Shown in pieces: positions 25,140 to 36,894 of a DNA stretch of 64,000 bases. The DNA lies in the NCBI RefSeq assembly GCF_037893015.1, contig NC_133662.1, positions 200,829,050 to 200,893,049 on the forward strand, in the 5' to 3' direction. A program made the translations under genes and the position numbers. The notes beneath the pieces were generated by a model. It worked only from the letters and a program-made list of their open reading frames with translations, had not been told where the DNA came from and did no database searches. Numbering within the stretch: position 1 is the first letter of the stretch; every line of letters starts with the position of its first letter. The stretch is from Macrotis lagotis. Lineage: Eukaryota; Chordata; Mammalia; Peramelemorphia; Peramelidae.

Positions 25140-25420
25140 TTTCTAAATCTGTTAATTCATCTCAGATCTTTCCATTTTATCCACAAGGTTTTCATGAAAG
25201 ATTGCCAAAACCTTTGCAGAAATCCAGATTCACCTTCTCTACAGCATTTACCTGATCTAGGAGGCTTTTGACAAGGTTAGTCTGATATTTTATGTTCTTG
25301 ATGTAGCACTTGTGTTTCTTTGTCATCACTGCTCCCTGTTCTAAGTGTTCAAACTCTTCTTTTAATAATGCTTTTTGTAACAGGTTTGTTTTGAGGGGAA
25401 GATATTTTGATTTGCAATCA
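25140..25420 (-). repeat. CR1/L3 LINE reverse transcriptase fragment
   Basis: In antisense, TTTGCAGAAATCCAGATTCA, TACAGCATTTACCTGATCTA, GACAAGGTTAGTCTGATATT and CATCACTGCTCCCTGTTCTA follow the CR1 block coding for LDFCKAF and its N-terminal side. A short CR1 3' end in plus orientation (GACATTGACAAACTGGAAGG) lies at about 25495-25545. Confidence 0.7.
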
Positions 25421-25549
25421 TAGGACTCAGAATAAAGGTGGATAGTATGTTGCTCTTATCAGTCTACAATTGTAGTATTATATTCGATTACCCACATTTT
25501 GGAAAGGACATTGACAAACTGGAAGGTGTTCAGAGAAGTGCAACAAAGA

Positions 25550-26020
25550 CAATATGCAGTTCCTAACACAAAAATATATGTGTGGGTCATAACTAGACTT
25601 GAAGGAAAGGAGACTTGACAACTACCTGGAACGAATTCTGTCCTCATAGGGGATTGAAGCTGGCAAAAAATTATCCAATGTGAGAGGATACTAAGAAAAC
25701 TTTGAGATCTAGTTCCTAGGAACAAACCCATTATGAAAAAGGAAAATGTCAAAGAGCACAATATAAATAGACAAGCCAAGAATTGTCAAAAGATGTTAGA
25801 GGGAAGAAAATTCAGTCAAAAACCAAGAACACTTGCAGAAAAATCAACTGATAAGGTATTAGAACAAAAAGAAAGATAACTACCAAGATATCTAAACAAC
25901 TGAAAATATCACTACATAAATATTGCAAGACAAAAGAATTAAACCATTATTTGATGACACAGAGGTCCCTGTGAATTCCCAAGAGAGCATACAACAATAG
26001 CAGGATATTTTGCTATTAAA
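25550..26020 (+). mobile_element. L1-like retroelement 5' fragment (second copy)
   Basis: The same family as 7400-8650 in opposite orientation, sharing the leader (GGAACGAATTCTGTCCTCAT; GTGAGAGGATACTAAGAAAA) and the start of the ORF1-like frame (MLEGRKFSQKPRTLAEKSTD). An early stop follows LEQKER. It ends near AGCAGGATATTTTGCTATTA. Confidence 0.55.
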
Positions 26021-26379
26021 AGATAAAATGTTATTATATTATACATATTTTTATGCATTTTTGAGATTCTAAACTTTTTCTGCCATCTGCTGGCCTTCAC
26101 ATATTGCCTGTGACTTATAAAAAATTCCCATTTAATTTCTTATGCAGACTTGCAGTACATCAGAACTACAATGAAAAAGTTGTGATGTGGAGAGTATTGA
26201 TGGTAATTGATTTCCTTCATGTCACTCCCCACACCAGTCCAACCTCTCCATCACTGCTATATTGGTTTTCTTAAAGGACAGGTCTATCTATAAATATCAA
26301 TAAAATTCAGTACTTCTACTAACTTTAGTATCAAATATAAACTATATTTTGATATCTAGTATTCTACAACACAACAACT

Positions 26380-26690
26380 TTATATTCCCCTTCACATCTT
26401 AGAAAAAGAGTTTTGCCTTGCCCTGCCTTTGAATAGCTTGACTGGAAGGCCCTCCTGCATCCTCTTCAGCTTTTTTAAATTGTGGGCTTCCTTCAAGATT
26501 CACTTTCTTCAGGATGCCTTCCCTTCTTTGGTTTCCTAGTACTGTCTGTATCTTTTTGATTACTCTATGATGCCATTTCCTGCATTAGATTGTAGGCTTC
26601 CTGAGGTCTAGGATGGCCTTCCTTTTCCTTTGTATCCCCAGAACTAACAAGAGTGCAAGGTGATAAGCATCTATTAGGCAAGAAATACTT
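26380..26690 (+). repeat. L2 LINE 3' end
   Basis: L2 landmarks: CCTTCAAGATTCACTTTCTT, GGATGCCTTCCCTTCTTTGG, TTAGATTGTAGGCTTCCTGA and TTTGTATCCCCAGAACTAAC. It stops beside a second L2-like end on the minus strand (about 26690-26790, GGGACTGTGCTAAGTCTTGG). Confidence 0.75.
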
Positions 26691-27181
26691 ATTAGTTTCT
26701 GCTTGCCAGGGACTGTGCTAAGTCTTGGTAATAGCAATTCAAGTAAAGAGACCAACCCTGTCCTTAAGGAATTGTCAGTGCCTCACAGAAAAAAAGGAGT
26801 AGAAAGCAGTGGGGGTCAGAGGGAGAGAAGGGAGAGGTATTTATTGCAGTAGAACTTGTGATGTGGTCCAAAAAGTAAAAAGTTCAGTGAAGGGGTGAAT
26901 GAGTGAGGGCTCCAGCAGGAACTCACAAGTAGGGAAATAGGGCTGGTTTAGCAGAGGCAGAGGCCTGGGGGGCTAATGGATATTCTAGGGTGGAACTCCA
27001 ATGGAGTTAATGGTGTTGATGTCCCAAATCAGAAGTATGACAACAGTAAGCATTGGCTCACCAGATTATTAAGATAGATTAAATGTTTATTGATTAATCT
27101 GCTATGAACTTTATATATGATCTTGATAAGTCATTTAATTTCCCTAGGTCATAATACATAGAGAAATGATTCAGTCAATAA

Positions 27182-27575
27182 GTATTTATTAGATGGTACA
27201 GTGGATAGAGAGCCAGGACTCAGGAAAACTCATCTTTCTAGCCTCAGACATTCAGAGTTGTGTGACCATTGGCAAATCATTTAACCACTTGTCTCTGGCT
27301 TCTCATCTTTAAAATCAGCTGGAGGAGTGGCTAGGTGATGCAGTGGACAGAGCACCGGTCCTGGAGTCAGGAGTACCTGAGTTCAAATCTGGCCTCAGAC
27401 ACTTAATAATTACCTAGCTGTGTGGCCTTGGGCAAGCCACTTAACCCCATTTGTCTTGCAAAAAAAAAAAACAAGCTAAAAAATAAAATCAGCTGGAGAA
27501 GGAAAATAGCAACCCACTCCAGTATCTGCCAACAAAACTCCAAATAGGGTCACAAAGAGTCAGATACAACAATAA
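27182..27575 (+). repeat. Old RTE-tailed CORE-SINE, split by a younger SINE
   Basis: The head and core are in 27182-27324 (AGATGGTACAGTGGATAGAG; TGTGTGACCATTGGCAAATC). The tail resumes after 27484 (GCAACCCACTCCAGTATCTG; GGGTCACAAAGAGTCAGATA). The tail is BovB-like. A younger SINE lies between. Confidence 0.88.
27325..27484 (+). repeat. Young-type CORE-SINE nested in an older SINE
   Basis: A complete copy bounded by AAAATCAGCTGGAG at 27311-27324 and again at 27485-27498. The perfect 14-bp duplication is itself part of the older SINE, which gives the insertion order directly. Confidence 0.96.
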
Positions 27576-28615
27576 CAAAAAGGTGTCTACTTTGGGCCAG
27601 ATAGACCAAGGATACAAGTTCAATAATAATTAAAATGAGCTTATATCCAAATGGGAGAGAGAAATACAGATAACAAAACATACACAGTGAATATAAAGTA
27701 TATACACACAGAATAGTTAACTGCAAGTTTTATAAGTAGAAGTAGAGCCCTACTAGGGAAGGTAGGGCAGTAACAATTGGGAATATAGGAAAAGCAACCC
27801 GCCTGTAGGTTTGCTAAATGCTTTAGTAAAAAGGAAGCCAAGCTACAGCAGAACTCTCACTAAAATGGCAAATCAGAATATATTGTCTATTGTTTAAAAG
27901 TAAGATTGGACTACCCTGATGTAGAATATGGTGCTCTCCAGTTAGACTGTTTCGAAGCAAGATTGGGACTCTTTGAAGTGGAAGTGAGAAGACTGTGCAA
28001 CCTACACGTGAGGGATGACCTGGGCAAAAAACAGATTGGAATGTCATAGGCAAGGGAAGAGTGGCTGGATGGATTGCAGTGTGAAAGAAAGCAACATATC
28101 CTGAAGTTGGAAAGGAAGGTTAAAGTCAGGTTGTACAGGGCTTTAAAAACAAAACAGGAATTTCTGTTGAATGGGAGGGTCACATGTTAAGATCTATATT
28201 TAGGGGAAATTACTTTGACATGAATATGAGGATGAACAAGAGTTGAGACTTGAGGCAGAGAAATTAGGTAGTTATTTTAATAGTCTAGCTGAGAGATAAA
28301 GAAGGCCTATGCTAGGATAGTAGCTATATGAATAGAAAGATAGATGGTGTGATAAATTTAAGATTTGGTAAGTGTCTTGCTATATGAGATGAGAATGAAG
28401 AACTGGGAATAACAGGGTGACTTATGGAGAAATCTTTGACAGAAATAAGTAAATCACAAAGAATTATAGGTTTGTGAGAGAGATAAGAAGTTCTATTTTA
28501 GATGTGTTGAGTTTAAAATATCTACAGTTTCTCTAGTTGGAAATGTTCAGTAGGAAGTTGGTAATGTGTTACTGGAACTGGATAGAGTCAAAAGTCATCT
28601 GCTTATTATGATGTC
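27576..28615 (-). repeat. L2-like LINE, antisense
   Basis: Antisense L2 landmarks in order: GAGCTTATATCCAAATGGGA, GGTTGTACAGGGCTTTAAAA, GAGACTTGAGGCAGAGAAAT, GATGTGTTGAGTTTAAAATA and GTTCAGTAGGAAGTTGG. Several small minus-strand frames (66-100 codons) are relics of its ORF and not genes. Confidence 0.65.
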
Positions 28616-28810
28616 TGAACTAGAACTTAGATCTCCTTTTTACTAACTTTACTAGCATGAGTCCTCAAAAAAATAGAACTTATGTTCATTTTTGAATTGT
28701 GAATATGTATTTAGATGATCAAATATTATGTGAAAAAAGATTTTAATACCATGTTGTTGTTTAACAGTTAAATTTGAATTTGTGTGATATAAGTGGACCA
28801 GACTAGAAAT

Positions 28811-29000
28811 AGATAGTAAGGTGGCATTGGGAACAGAGCGCCAGGTCTGTAGTCAGGAGGGCACGAATTGAAACCCAACCTCAGACACTTAGTAGCTGTG
28901 TGACCCTGGACAAGTTGAACATCTTCATTCCCTCCTCTGTACAATAGGAATAAAAGCACCTTCCTTCCAAGGTGGTTGTAAGACCACTTATACATCTTAT
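28811..29000 (+). repeat. MIR/CORE-SINE
   Basis: GTGGCATTGGGAACAGAGCG, GTCTGTAGTCAGGAGGGCAC, TAGCTGTGTGACCCTGGACA and ACAATAGGAATAAAAGCACC show head, B box, CORE and a MIR-type tail. Confidence 0.75.
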
Positions 29001-29329
29001 AAAGGGATAGGGACAATGATAGGAGCCTCTTTATCACTCTATTTAGACGTAAATTGATCTGTAACATCATTGTGGGTCCTTTAACTAGTTGTCATGTTTG
29101 TGACTGTCTAGTCCTTCTGATTTCTGTGTGCATTGTCATGTGCTTGTGAATCGCCCATTCAAGAGTCTTTTCTCTTCTTTAGATCTTGTTACTTGCAGTG
29201 GGTGCTAGTGCAATACTTAAGATGTTCATCTGTAATTCCTTGCTCTTTCTTTCTACATGATTAATTCACCCAATTTTCTGATCATACATATGAATAGTAT
29301 CTATTTTATCACTTCATAGATGCCCAGGT

Positions 29330-29512
29330 CATCCCTCATAGTCTTGCTTAAGCAAGAGGCCTTGGGTTTGAATCTTGGATCTTTTACTTAGTTTTAGCTT
29401 TGTGTGATTTTTTTTCTCTCTCTAGGTCTCAGTTTCCTTATATGTAAAATGAGTTGAACTAATGACCTTTGAGATCCTTTTCAGTTCTAAGTCATTGATA
29501 TTGTGATTCATT
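29330..29512 (+). repeat. MIR SINE
   Basis: TTGGGTTTGAATCTTGGATC (B box), TAGGTCTCAGTTTCCTTATA and TGTAAAATGAGTTGAACTAA are in MIR order. Confidence 0.65.
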
Positions 29513-29757
29513 TTTTATGTCTGAATCTTTTAAAATCAGTAGCTTTTTATCAGTCCCAAAACTTTGATAGTTTAAAATTACACCATGACTTTTGGCAATA
29601 TATGCACATGAACACAAGAAAAAGGAAAGTAAAGGTGACTATCCTCAAGAGATTATAAATAATTGTACATTATCTGTTCTTTACCAGATGTTAAAACCAA
29701 CAGAAAAGACATCCACAATGGCATTAATTCATAACCACACTGTTTGTTTTTATGACT

Positions 29758-29907
29758 TTTTTTTTTAAGATTTTTGCAGGGAAATGGGGTTAAGTGGCTT
29801 GCCCAAGGTCACACAGCTAGGTAATTATTAAGTATCTTGAGGCCAGATTTGAACTTAGGTACTCCTGACTCCAGGATGCTCTATTCACTGTGCTACCTAG
29901 CTGCCCC
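29758..29907 (-). repeat. Young-type CORE-SINE
   Basis: A nearly complete antisense copy with TATGACTT at both ends (29750-29757 region and 29908-29915). Confidence 0.92.
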
Positions 29908-30079
29908 TATGACTTGTTTTTTAACTTTTGATTTTTTTTTTGCTGCTATTGTTGCCTTTAATTTGTTGTCATCATAAGTGACATTTAAAAGAAATTGTTT
30001 ATCCAACAAAGACAAAAGTTACTTTTATGAGTGCACTTGGAGGGCATAGGATTCTTGTCATTAAACTAGCTAATATAAA

Positions 30080-30270
30080 TCACAAAGAGACAATGTGGAA
30101 TGGTGGAAAGAATCCTGAAACTTCTGCTAGAATGCTTGAATTTCAATTTTGGCTCTGCTTCTCACTACCTTTTGGTTGGTTAAATTATTTAGTCTTTCTG
30201 GCCATAGTTTCTTAATCTGTAAAATAAGGATTTTGAAACCTATTCTAGTTCTAAATATTATTCTGGCATA
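30080..30270 (+). repeat. MIR SINE
   Basis: GTGGAATGGTGGAAAGAATC, TTGGCTCTGCTTCTCACTAC and TTTCTTAATCTGTAAAATAA match MIR in order. A 62-codon frame here is an artefact. Confidence 0.65.
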
Positions 30271-30769
30271 CATAAATTTAACTTCTTCAAGCTACTAGTT
30301 CTAGATTAACATTTAGTTTTTCCATAGGAATATGAAAAATAATTTCTTATTTAAAATAGCTTTTTAATTTTTGTTGTAAAGCAATTTAATATTAACATTC
30401 ACCATCTGAACTGGTTTTAGTCAAAATATTTATAAAGGATTCACTGAAAAAATATAAGAAAAGGTATTTGATTTTCACGTGATCAAAAAAATTGACTAAG
30501 ATTTAAGTAATATCCTATACTGCTTACATATATTATATAGTTGTATTCTGTCCTCTAAAAAGGACTTGCATTAACAAAGGTAATTCCATGTTTTGGCAAA
30601 AAAATTTATAGAAACAGTAATTTGGTCAGATTATAATTTACTCTTATAATAGTTCTACATAGGAAGTCATTCTTTTAACAATCATTTTACGGTACAATGA
30701 ATGAATTTGATTTTGTATTGTTTGGTTGTAGGTGGGAGAGGAGAACCCAGGGGAGCTTTGAGCCCTGTA

Positions 30770-31010
30770 GTTTTTCAATCACAGAATCTCAAAATCTCAG
30801 AATTGTAATGAACTTCAGAGGATACCTAACTAACCCAAATACAAATTCTGAAGAGGAATACATTATATAGTAATCTTGGCAAAAGCATCAACTAATCTTA
30901 ACTTGAAAACCTCCAGGGGTAGGGAATTCATGATTTCCTAAAGCAGGCCATTGAAGTTTTGGGAAAGCTTTAATTGATATAAGTTTTCTTACAAGGTTCC
31001 CCCTTAAAGG
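30770..31010 (-). repeat. CR1/L3 LINE 3' end
   Basis: ATCACAGAATCTCAAAATCT, AACTTGAAAACCTCCAGGGG, AGGGAATTCATGATTTCCTA and GCAGGCCATTGAAGTTTTGG follow the antisense CR1 3' end. Confidence 0.7.
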
Positions 31011-31528
31011 ATTTTTTTTTCAAGTAGAGGCTGAATTACTTAGTGATGATGTTGAATCCAGAATTCTTGTTCAGGTATAGATTGGACTAGGTGGCTTTAG
31101 AAGTGCCTTACTATTCTCTCATTTGTTAGTGCTTCCAATTATAAAAGAAAATGCTTGATAATGTAACTGAAAAATAACTTCGTCTCTTTGCATAACAAAT
31201 ATGTAAAATACAGAAAAATTCCACCATGCACTTTTTCAGTTAAGCTTCTATCCATTCTCTGCTGTCTTAACACCTCCTCCTCAGGACAAATAGCTTGTAA
31301 AATTGTTTTGGTAGTTTTGTGTTGAACTATAAGGGTTTCACCTTTTCAGCATAGATTTGATCAGATCATTTAAAATCCTTAGTTGAACCCTTTCTGTGAG
31401 TTAAATTGTACAAAGGAAATAGTATAAAAAATTAACATCTTGTTTTGAAAATCTCACTCTGGTATATATAAAAACAATTAGATTTTAAACCCTTCTAGTT
31501 GGAGGAAATCTTAAAAGTGGGGAACCTT

Positions 31529-31677
31529 GGGCAGCTAGGTGGCACAGTGGATAGAGCACCAGCCCTGGAGTCAGGAGTATCTGAATTCAAATCCGGCCTC
31601 AGACACTTAATAATTGCCTAGCTGTGTGGCTTCGAGCAAGTCACTTAACCCCATTGCCTTAAAATTTTTTTTTAAAT
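31529..31677 (+). repeat. Young-type CORE-SINE with perfect TSD
   Basis: Complete from GGCAGCTAGGTGGCACAGTG to a short A/T tail. TGGGGAACCTT flanks it at 31518-31528 and 31678-31688. Confidence 0.95.
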
Positions 31678-31904
31678 TGGGGAACCTTTTTTCTATCGGG
31701 GCTATTTGCATATTTATAATATCATTTGAGGGATATAATTGAACATTTAATTAATTCACCCCTAAAAGGCTCCTAGATTTATTGAATTTTGAGATCTGTC
31801 TGCAGGACAAGTAGTCACTTACTGGAAAATTTCTATTGGAGGGGATCCTGCCTTCCCATAAAGTAGTTTATACCAATTTGAGATGACTATAATTTTATTT
31901 CATC

Positions 31905-32325
31905 CTGAAATTTGATTCTCTTCATCACCCACTGATTCTAAGTTTAGCCTAATAAGGATCTTTAGAACAAGTTTAATTGTACTTTTCAAATACTTGAAAA
32001 TAGTTCTCATGTCAACCCTGTTTTCTTTTTTGCAGGCTAAACAACTCCAGTTCCTTTTTAATTGTCAAATGGCATTGTCTACCATCATCCTATTATATTG
32101 GGTATATTTCTTAGCTTTGCATCATTTGTAAATTTACTGAGTAATAAATCTGAGTCTTAACCTACATCATTCATAAAAATGTTGAATATAGAGCTAAGGA
32201 AAAATTCCTCATGTCATGCCATGAGAGATTTCCCTTCATGTAGGACATGAGTTCATTAATGAATCTTCTTTGGATCTAGTGTTTCATTAGTTCCAAAACT
32301 ACCCACCTGGAATCTCTTGAACAGT
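31905..32325 (-). repeat. CR1/L3 LINE fragment
   Basis: Antisense CR1 landmarks: CAAATACTTGAAAATAGTTC, GCAGGCTAAACAACTCCAGT, TCATTTGTAAATTTACTGAG and TCATTCATAAAAATGTTGAA. Confidence 0.7.
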
Positions 32326-32455
32326 GCAAATTCCCAAGCAGCCATAACTAGGTTAAAATATAATTGGAAAATGTTAACAATAAAAATACAGTAGAATCTG
32401 ATATTAATTTGTGGTTTTCTAAGGTACTATGTGGCTTCACAAGGATATCTTTTTT

Positions 32456-32692
32456 TTTTCTTTTTGCAAGACAATAGATTAGTGAAGGGGTGGCTAGGTG
32501 GCCCAGTGGATAAAGCACTGGCCTTGGAGTCTGGAGTACCTGGGTTAAAATCCGATCTCAGACACTAATAATTACCTAGCTGTGTGGCCTCGGGCAAGCC
32601 ACTTAACCCCATTTGCCTTGCAAAAAACTTAAAAAAAAAATTAAGTGACTTTGCCTAAGGACATACAGCTAGTTAATCCACTGTACCCTTTT
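32456..32692. repeat. Nested SINEs: plus-strand copy inside a decayed minus copy
   Basis: A complete plus-strand young-type SINE (about 32486-32640, GGGTGGCTAGGTGGCCCAGT to the A tail) interrupts an older minus-strand SINE: TTTTTGCAAGACAATAGATT before it, and TTAAGTGACTTTGCCTAAGG after it. Confidence 0.85.
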
Positions 32693-32706
32693 GCCTATGA
32701 ATTTTT

Positions 32707-32803
32707 TTGTTTTAGGTTTTTTTGCAAGGCAAATGGGGCCAAGTGGATTTGAACCCAGGTACTTCTGACTCCAGGGCTGGTGCTTTATCCACTATACCAC
32801 CTA
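32707..32803 (-). repeat. CORE-less SINE with perfect TSD
   Basis: Antisense copy in which AAATGGGGCCAAGTGG is joined directly to ATTTGAACCCAGGTACTTCT. The central block carrying the CORE and the TTAATAATTACC segment is absent. CCTATGAATTTTT flanks it at 32694-32706 and 32804-32816, so the short form is bounded by its own target duplication. Confidence 0.9.
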
Positions 32804-33389
32804 CCTATGAATTTTTAAAGATCACTGCCAGCCACCTCAATACTTTTTTGTTTATCCTGGTAGAGGCTGTAACTTACTATGACATTTATCTTCAATTTCA
32901 GTTCTGTAGCCATTTTTACCCTGTCCTTCCTAATCTAATCATCATTCTCATTGTAGAATTGCCTTTTTTCATCATTATTTTATCATACAAGCTGCCTTGT
33001 CTCTCTGCTCATTTTTCTCATCACCAACACACTTTTCTTGTCCTCACACAAAATCCTTCCATTATCCTTCACAATTGACCTCATATTATTTTGAGTTTCA
33101 GTGCTCTTGTAATTATTCTTTCCTTTTAAAAAATTGTATATTCAACTTCAGTTACTTATTATTGCTTCTTCTTCCAATTAGTTCTAAAAATATTTCATTG
33201 AATTCCATATCCATCCAGATCAAATCAGTAGCCCTATCATTACCCATAGCATACTTTATATTCCCTGTTTTGTTGGAGGAATCAGGAAGACTCAAAGTCA
33301 TATAAAGCATTTTCTGTATTCTAACAAATGAGACTAGAATAGAAATAGCATTCATATGCCTAGAAGAGAAAAATATCCCATCAGTATCA

Positions 33390-33905
33390 TTTTTTTTATT
33401 TCAAAAAATTTTTAGTTCTAAATTCTCTCTACCATACCTCTCCTACCCACTGAGAAGGCAGGATAAAAGATATCCATTATACATATGAATTCACGCAAAA
33501 TATATTTCTACATTAACTACATTGTGAATAAAAAGTGAAAATGTGCTTCAAGTTTTATTCAGAATTCATCAGTTCTCTCTTTTGAGATAGAATTTTTTTA
33601 TTATGATTGAGTTCTTTGGGAACTATAATGGATCATCACATTGATCTGAGTAGTTAAATCTTTCAGAGTTGATTGCTGTTACCATCTTGTTACTGTGTAG
33701 AATATTTTCCTAGGTCTGATCATTTCACTTTGCACTGGTTCATATAAATCTTCCCAAGTTTTTCTGAAACAATCCTGCTTTGTCATTTCTTATAGGATAA
33801 TAGTATTCCATCATAATCATATGCCACCACTGTTCAGACATTCCCTAGTTGGTAGGCATCCCCACAGTTCTTAGCCAACACAAAAAGAATCGCTATTCAT
33901 TGGGA
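33390..33905 (-). repeat. L1 3' end
   Basis: Antisense L1 landmarks: TCATTTCACTTTGCACTGGT, TCATATAAATCTTCCCAAGT, ATAGTATTCCATCATAATCA and CCCTAGTTGGTAGGCATCCC. A further L1 piece of the same orientation (34200-34680) follows after an old SINE. Confidence 0.75.
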
Positions 33906-33911
33906 AATGAA

Positions 33912-33917
33912 CATCAA

Positions 33918-33949
<32 letters not shown>
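33912..33949. repeat. (ATC)n microsatellite
   Basis: About 12 CAT/ATC units at the tail side of the adjoining MIR3/THER1-like SINE. Confidence 0.95.
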
Positions 33950-34187
33950 CAATATACAATAACAATTAACATTTATATAGAACTTTAAGGTTTGTAAAAT
34001 TCTTTACAAACATTTCAAAGTTTACAATAACCCTAGAAAACAAACGCTATGAGAGAATTGAGATAGATAGTTAAGGGACTTAATCTAGGGTCACATAACT
34101 AATAAATATTTGAGTAAAGATTTGAATTCAGGTCTTTCTGACTCCAGGTCCAACACTGTATCGACTGTGCCACTTCACTGCCTCTAC
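33950..34187 (-). repeat. MIR3/THER1-like SINE
   Basis: TTAACATTTATATAGAACTT, GGTTTGTAAAATTCTTTACA, GGTCACATAACTAATAAATA, TTTGAATTCAGGTCTTTCTG and a head like CGACTGTGCCACTTCACTGC give the whole element in antisense. Confidence 0.85.
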
Positions 34188-34199
34188 TAGCATGTTTCA

Positions 34200-34680
34200 T
34201 CATTGGTCCTTTGGAATCATGGCTCTTCATTGCATTGATGAAAGTTACTAAGACTTTTCAAAGTTGTTCATCTTTACAGCATTAATGTAGGTATATAAAT
34301 TGTTCTCTTGGTTTTGCTCACTTCATTTTGTATCATCAGTGCATATAAGTATTCCATGTTTTTCTGAAATCATTCCTTTTGTTGTTCTTGTAACACTGTC
34401 ACAAATTTTTTCAGCTATCCCCCATTTGATGGGCACTTCCTCCATGTCCAGTTCTTTGACATCATACCTTTTTCCGGGACCCTGCACAAATTTGGGGCCC
34501 ATTATGCTGAATTTGTTACTTCATGCCTGGTGTATAGCCTCCTACTGTGCTGAAATGCTCCAAGCTGCTATACCATCTCAATGTCCTGAGGCCTCTCAGT
34601 CTTCCTATGTGACTTGGATTGGAAAAATGCCTCTCATTTTTTTTCTTGGATTTCCCAATAAAACCTGATCTTATTTTCTA
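34200..34680 (-). repeat. L1 3' end fragment
   Basis: TTGTTCTCTTGGTTTTGCTC, TGTATCATCAGTGCATATAA and CCCCATTTGATGGGCACTTC are antisense L1 landmarks. The 122-codon plus frame here is an artefact of this antisense strand. Confidence 0.6.
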
Positions 34681-35129
34681 TAGCTGTTTGAAGAAGTTGT
34701 GAAGTAGAATTTGTCTATTTCTTCCTCCTCCACTATCTTGTGTCTATACTCTCCAAATCAGGTAACTTTAGGTATCTCTGTCCAAATCACTATTTCTTAG
34801 AGAATATTAATTACAGTAAATAATTGCCAAAATGGAGGCTGAAAAAGACAAGAAAATATCAGCAAAATTTTAATAGTCTTGGAAGAGATACATAATAACT
34901 AAAGGCTATCCTATTTAGAGTATAAGCATTTTAGAAAAAACATGTTGAAGGACAGAAGTTTGCAAGTACTTTTCTTTTTTCCAATCAATGTAAAGTGGTT
35001 ATTACCCCTGAAGCTAGATCATACTACAAAGCATTTCTAAACTGGAATAAGAATAACAAATAGATTCATAAAGGAACAGATCTACTGAACTTTATTTTAG
35101 AGTGAATTCTTTTCCCTCTTTTGGTTACA

Positions 35130-35770
35130 AAAATTGTATTTGCATATTAACTGAGATTTCAGCAAAGCACTTGACAAACTTTCTTATGCTCATCAACAAA
35201 ATGGAATAATAGCAAGAATAACAGAACTCAAATAGGCCAATACAACTTAGTGGGTCTTTAATGGAGTTCCTCAGTGTCATGTGGGTGGACCTCTGCTTTT
35301 TCATATTTTACCACTGTTTGGATTATAAATAGGTTGCATGCTTATTAAATTTGCGTAAGACACAGTTGGGAAGAGCAGCTAAACTTGGAAGACAATTAGG
35401 ATCCATGAAAATGATAGACTGGAACATTTGGCAGAATCCATTAAGGTGAGTTCTGATGGGAACATATCAAGTTTAGTACTTGGTTTTAAAAAAAAGAAGG
35501 GGTAGTGTAGCTAGAAAGCAATTTTGGGGGGAAAAAAACAAAGCTAAGTGTTTTATGGGATTGCAGCCAAAAAGCTAATTGACTTTTGGTTGTAATATGA
35601 GAGGACATCCAGGTTAAAAAAAAATGCTGGTGTCCTCTTCCTGGGTCAGATTACCTAGATAAAGTTGTACTGAAGGCTGAGGATACAAAGAGAACAAAGG
35701 ATAAGATGTTTTCTCAGACCTCTTTGAGGTTAGATTTGTGCTTTATAATTTTACAGCATTTATTTTGTGG
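35130..35770 (+). repeat. CR1/L3 LINE fragment
   Basis: ATTTCAGCAAAGCACTTGAC encodes the FSKALD-type RT block of CR1. GGATTGCAGCCAAAAAGCTA and related text follow in CR1 order, with decay throughout. Confidence 0.65.
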
Positions 35771-35883
35771 TTCATTCCATTTATATACCAGGAAGCATTT
35801 ATCAGGTACCTACTCTTGTGTCAGACTGTGAGGGGCAGCATGATATGAGGGCATCAAGAGCCTGTCTCAAGAAAACCTGGATT

Positions 35884-36036
35884 TAGGGGCAGCTAGTGGA
35901 GAAACGGATAGAGCACTGGCCCTGGAGTCAGGAGGACCTGAGTTCAAATCTGGCCTCAGATACTTAGTAATTAATTACCTAGCTGTGTGGCCTTGGGCAA
36001 GCCACTTAACCCTGTTTGCCTTGCAAAAACTTAAAA
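35884..36036 (+). repeat. Young-type CORE-SINE with perfect TSD
   Basis: A complete copy; the head is slightly altered (GGGGCAGCTAGTGGAGAAAC). GAAAACCTGGATT flanks it at 35871-35883 and 36037-36049. Confidence 0.95.
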
Positions 36037-36194
36037 GAAAACCTGGATTCAAGTCCTCTCTGGCACAGAATAATCCACTGAAGAGTGGAGTGTCATTGCA
36101 TGATCTTCCCAGGCTGAGGCACAGTCACCTGCAAAGCTGAGATGCAAGGAAGTATGGATCGATTCTCTGCTTCTTGTGCTAATTTTGACCTAAC

Positions 36195-36285
36195 AATAAT
36201 AATGCTTGTCATTTATTTTTGAAGAAGACCATGACATCAGGGGGGTGATAGCATGACAAGCATGTGAATTAGGAATCAATAGCAA
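36195..36285 (-). repeat. Tail fragment of the long SINE
   Basis: GAAGAAGACCATGACATCAG, GGTGATAGCATGACAAGCAT and GTGAATTAGGAATC are the antisense tail of the long SINE family, 100 bp before the CpG island. Confidence 0.75.
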
Positions 36286-36894
36286 GAAAACCCAGGTGCT
36301 CCATCAGCCAGCACCACCCCATCCGTGTGGGACCATCAGTTCCGGTAAATGGAGGTTTTGAATACCGGGCCAAGTTCACCTGCCTTGGCAGCCAGTGCCC
36401 TTTCCCGGGTGGTACACGCAGACAGCGAGGTGGACACTTGGATCGCCAGGGCTAGCTCAGTATTTGGGAAGCCCCAAAGGAAGGCCTGGAAGAGGAGGTC
36501 CCCCGAGCCGTGCCGGAAACTGAACTGTTGCCTTTTAAACTGGCTTAGGAAGTCTTCCCAAGATGGCCTGGCAGGAGATGCCGGAGGCCCGTGGAGCCCA
36601 GCCGGCCCGGGATGCCAGGCACAAGCTGACCTCGAAGACTGCTGGAGGACTGGCACGGGCCGGGCACCCGAGGTCTCTGGGCAGCTTTGGGGCCGCCCGG
36701 CCCGGGTCACGCGCCCGCCGTGCCCAGCTGCCCCGCGGCGCGGGCATGGCATCCGGGACGGACCGGAGCTGGCACCGGCACTAGCCCAGAGGCAGAAGCG
36801 CCGTGAAGGCCCAGTTCTGGCGCGTTCCGGAGGGAACTGAGGCTGCGCGGGCCGCGGAGCTCCGCCTCCGCGCTGAACCGAGGAAGAGGGCGGG

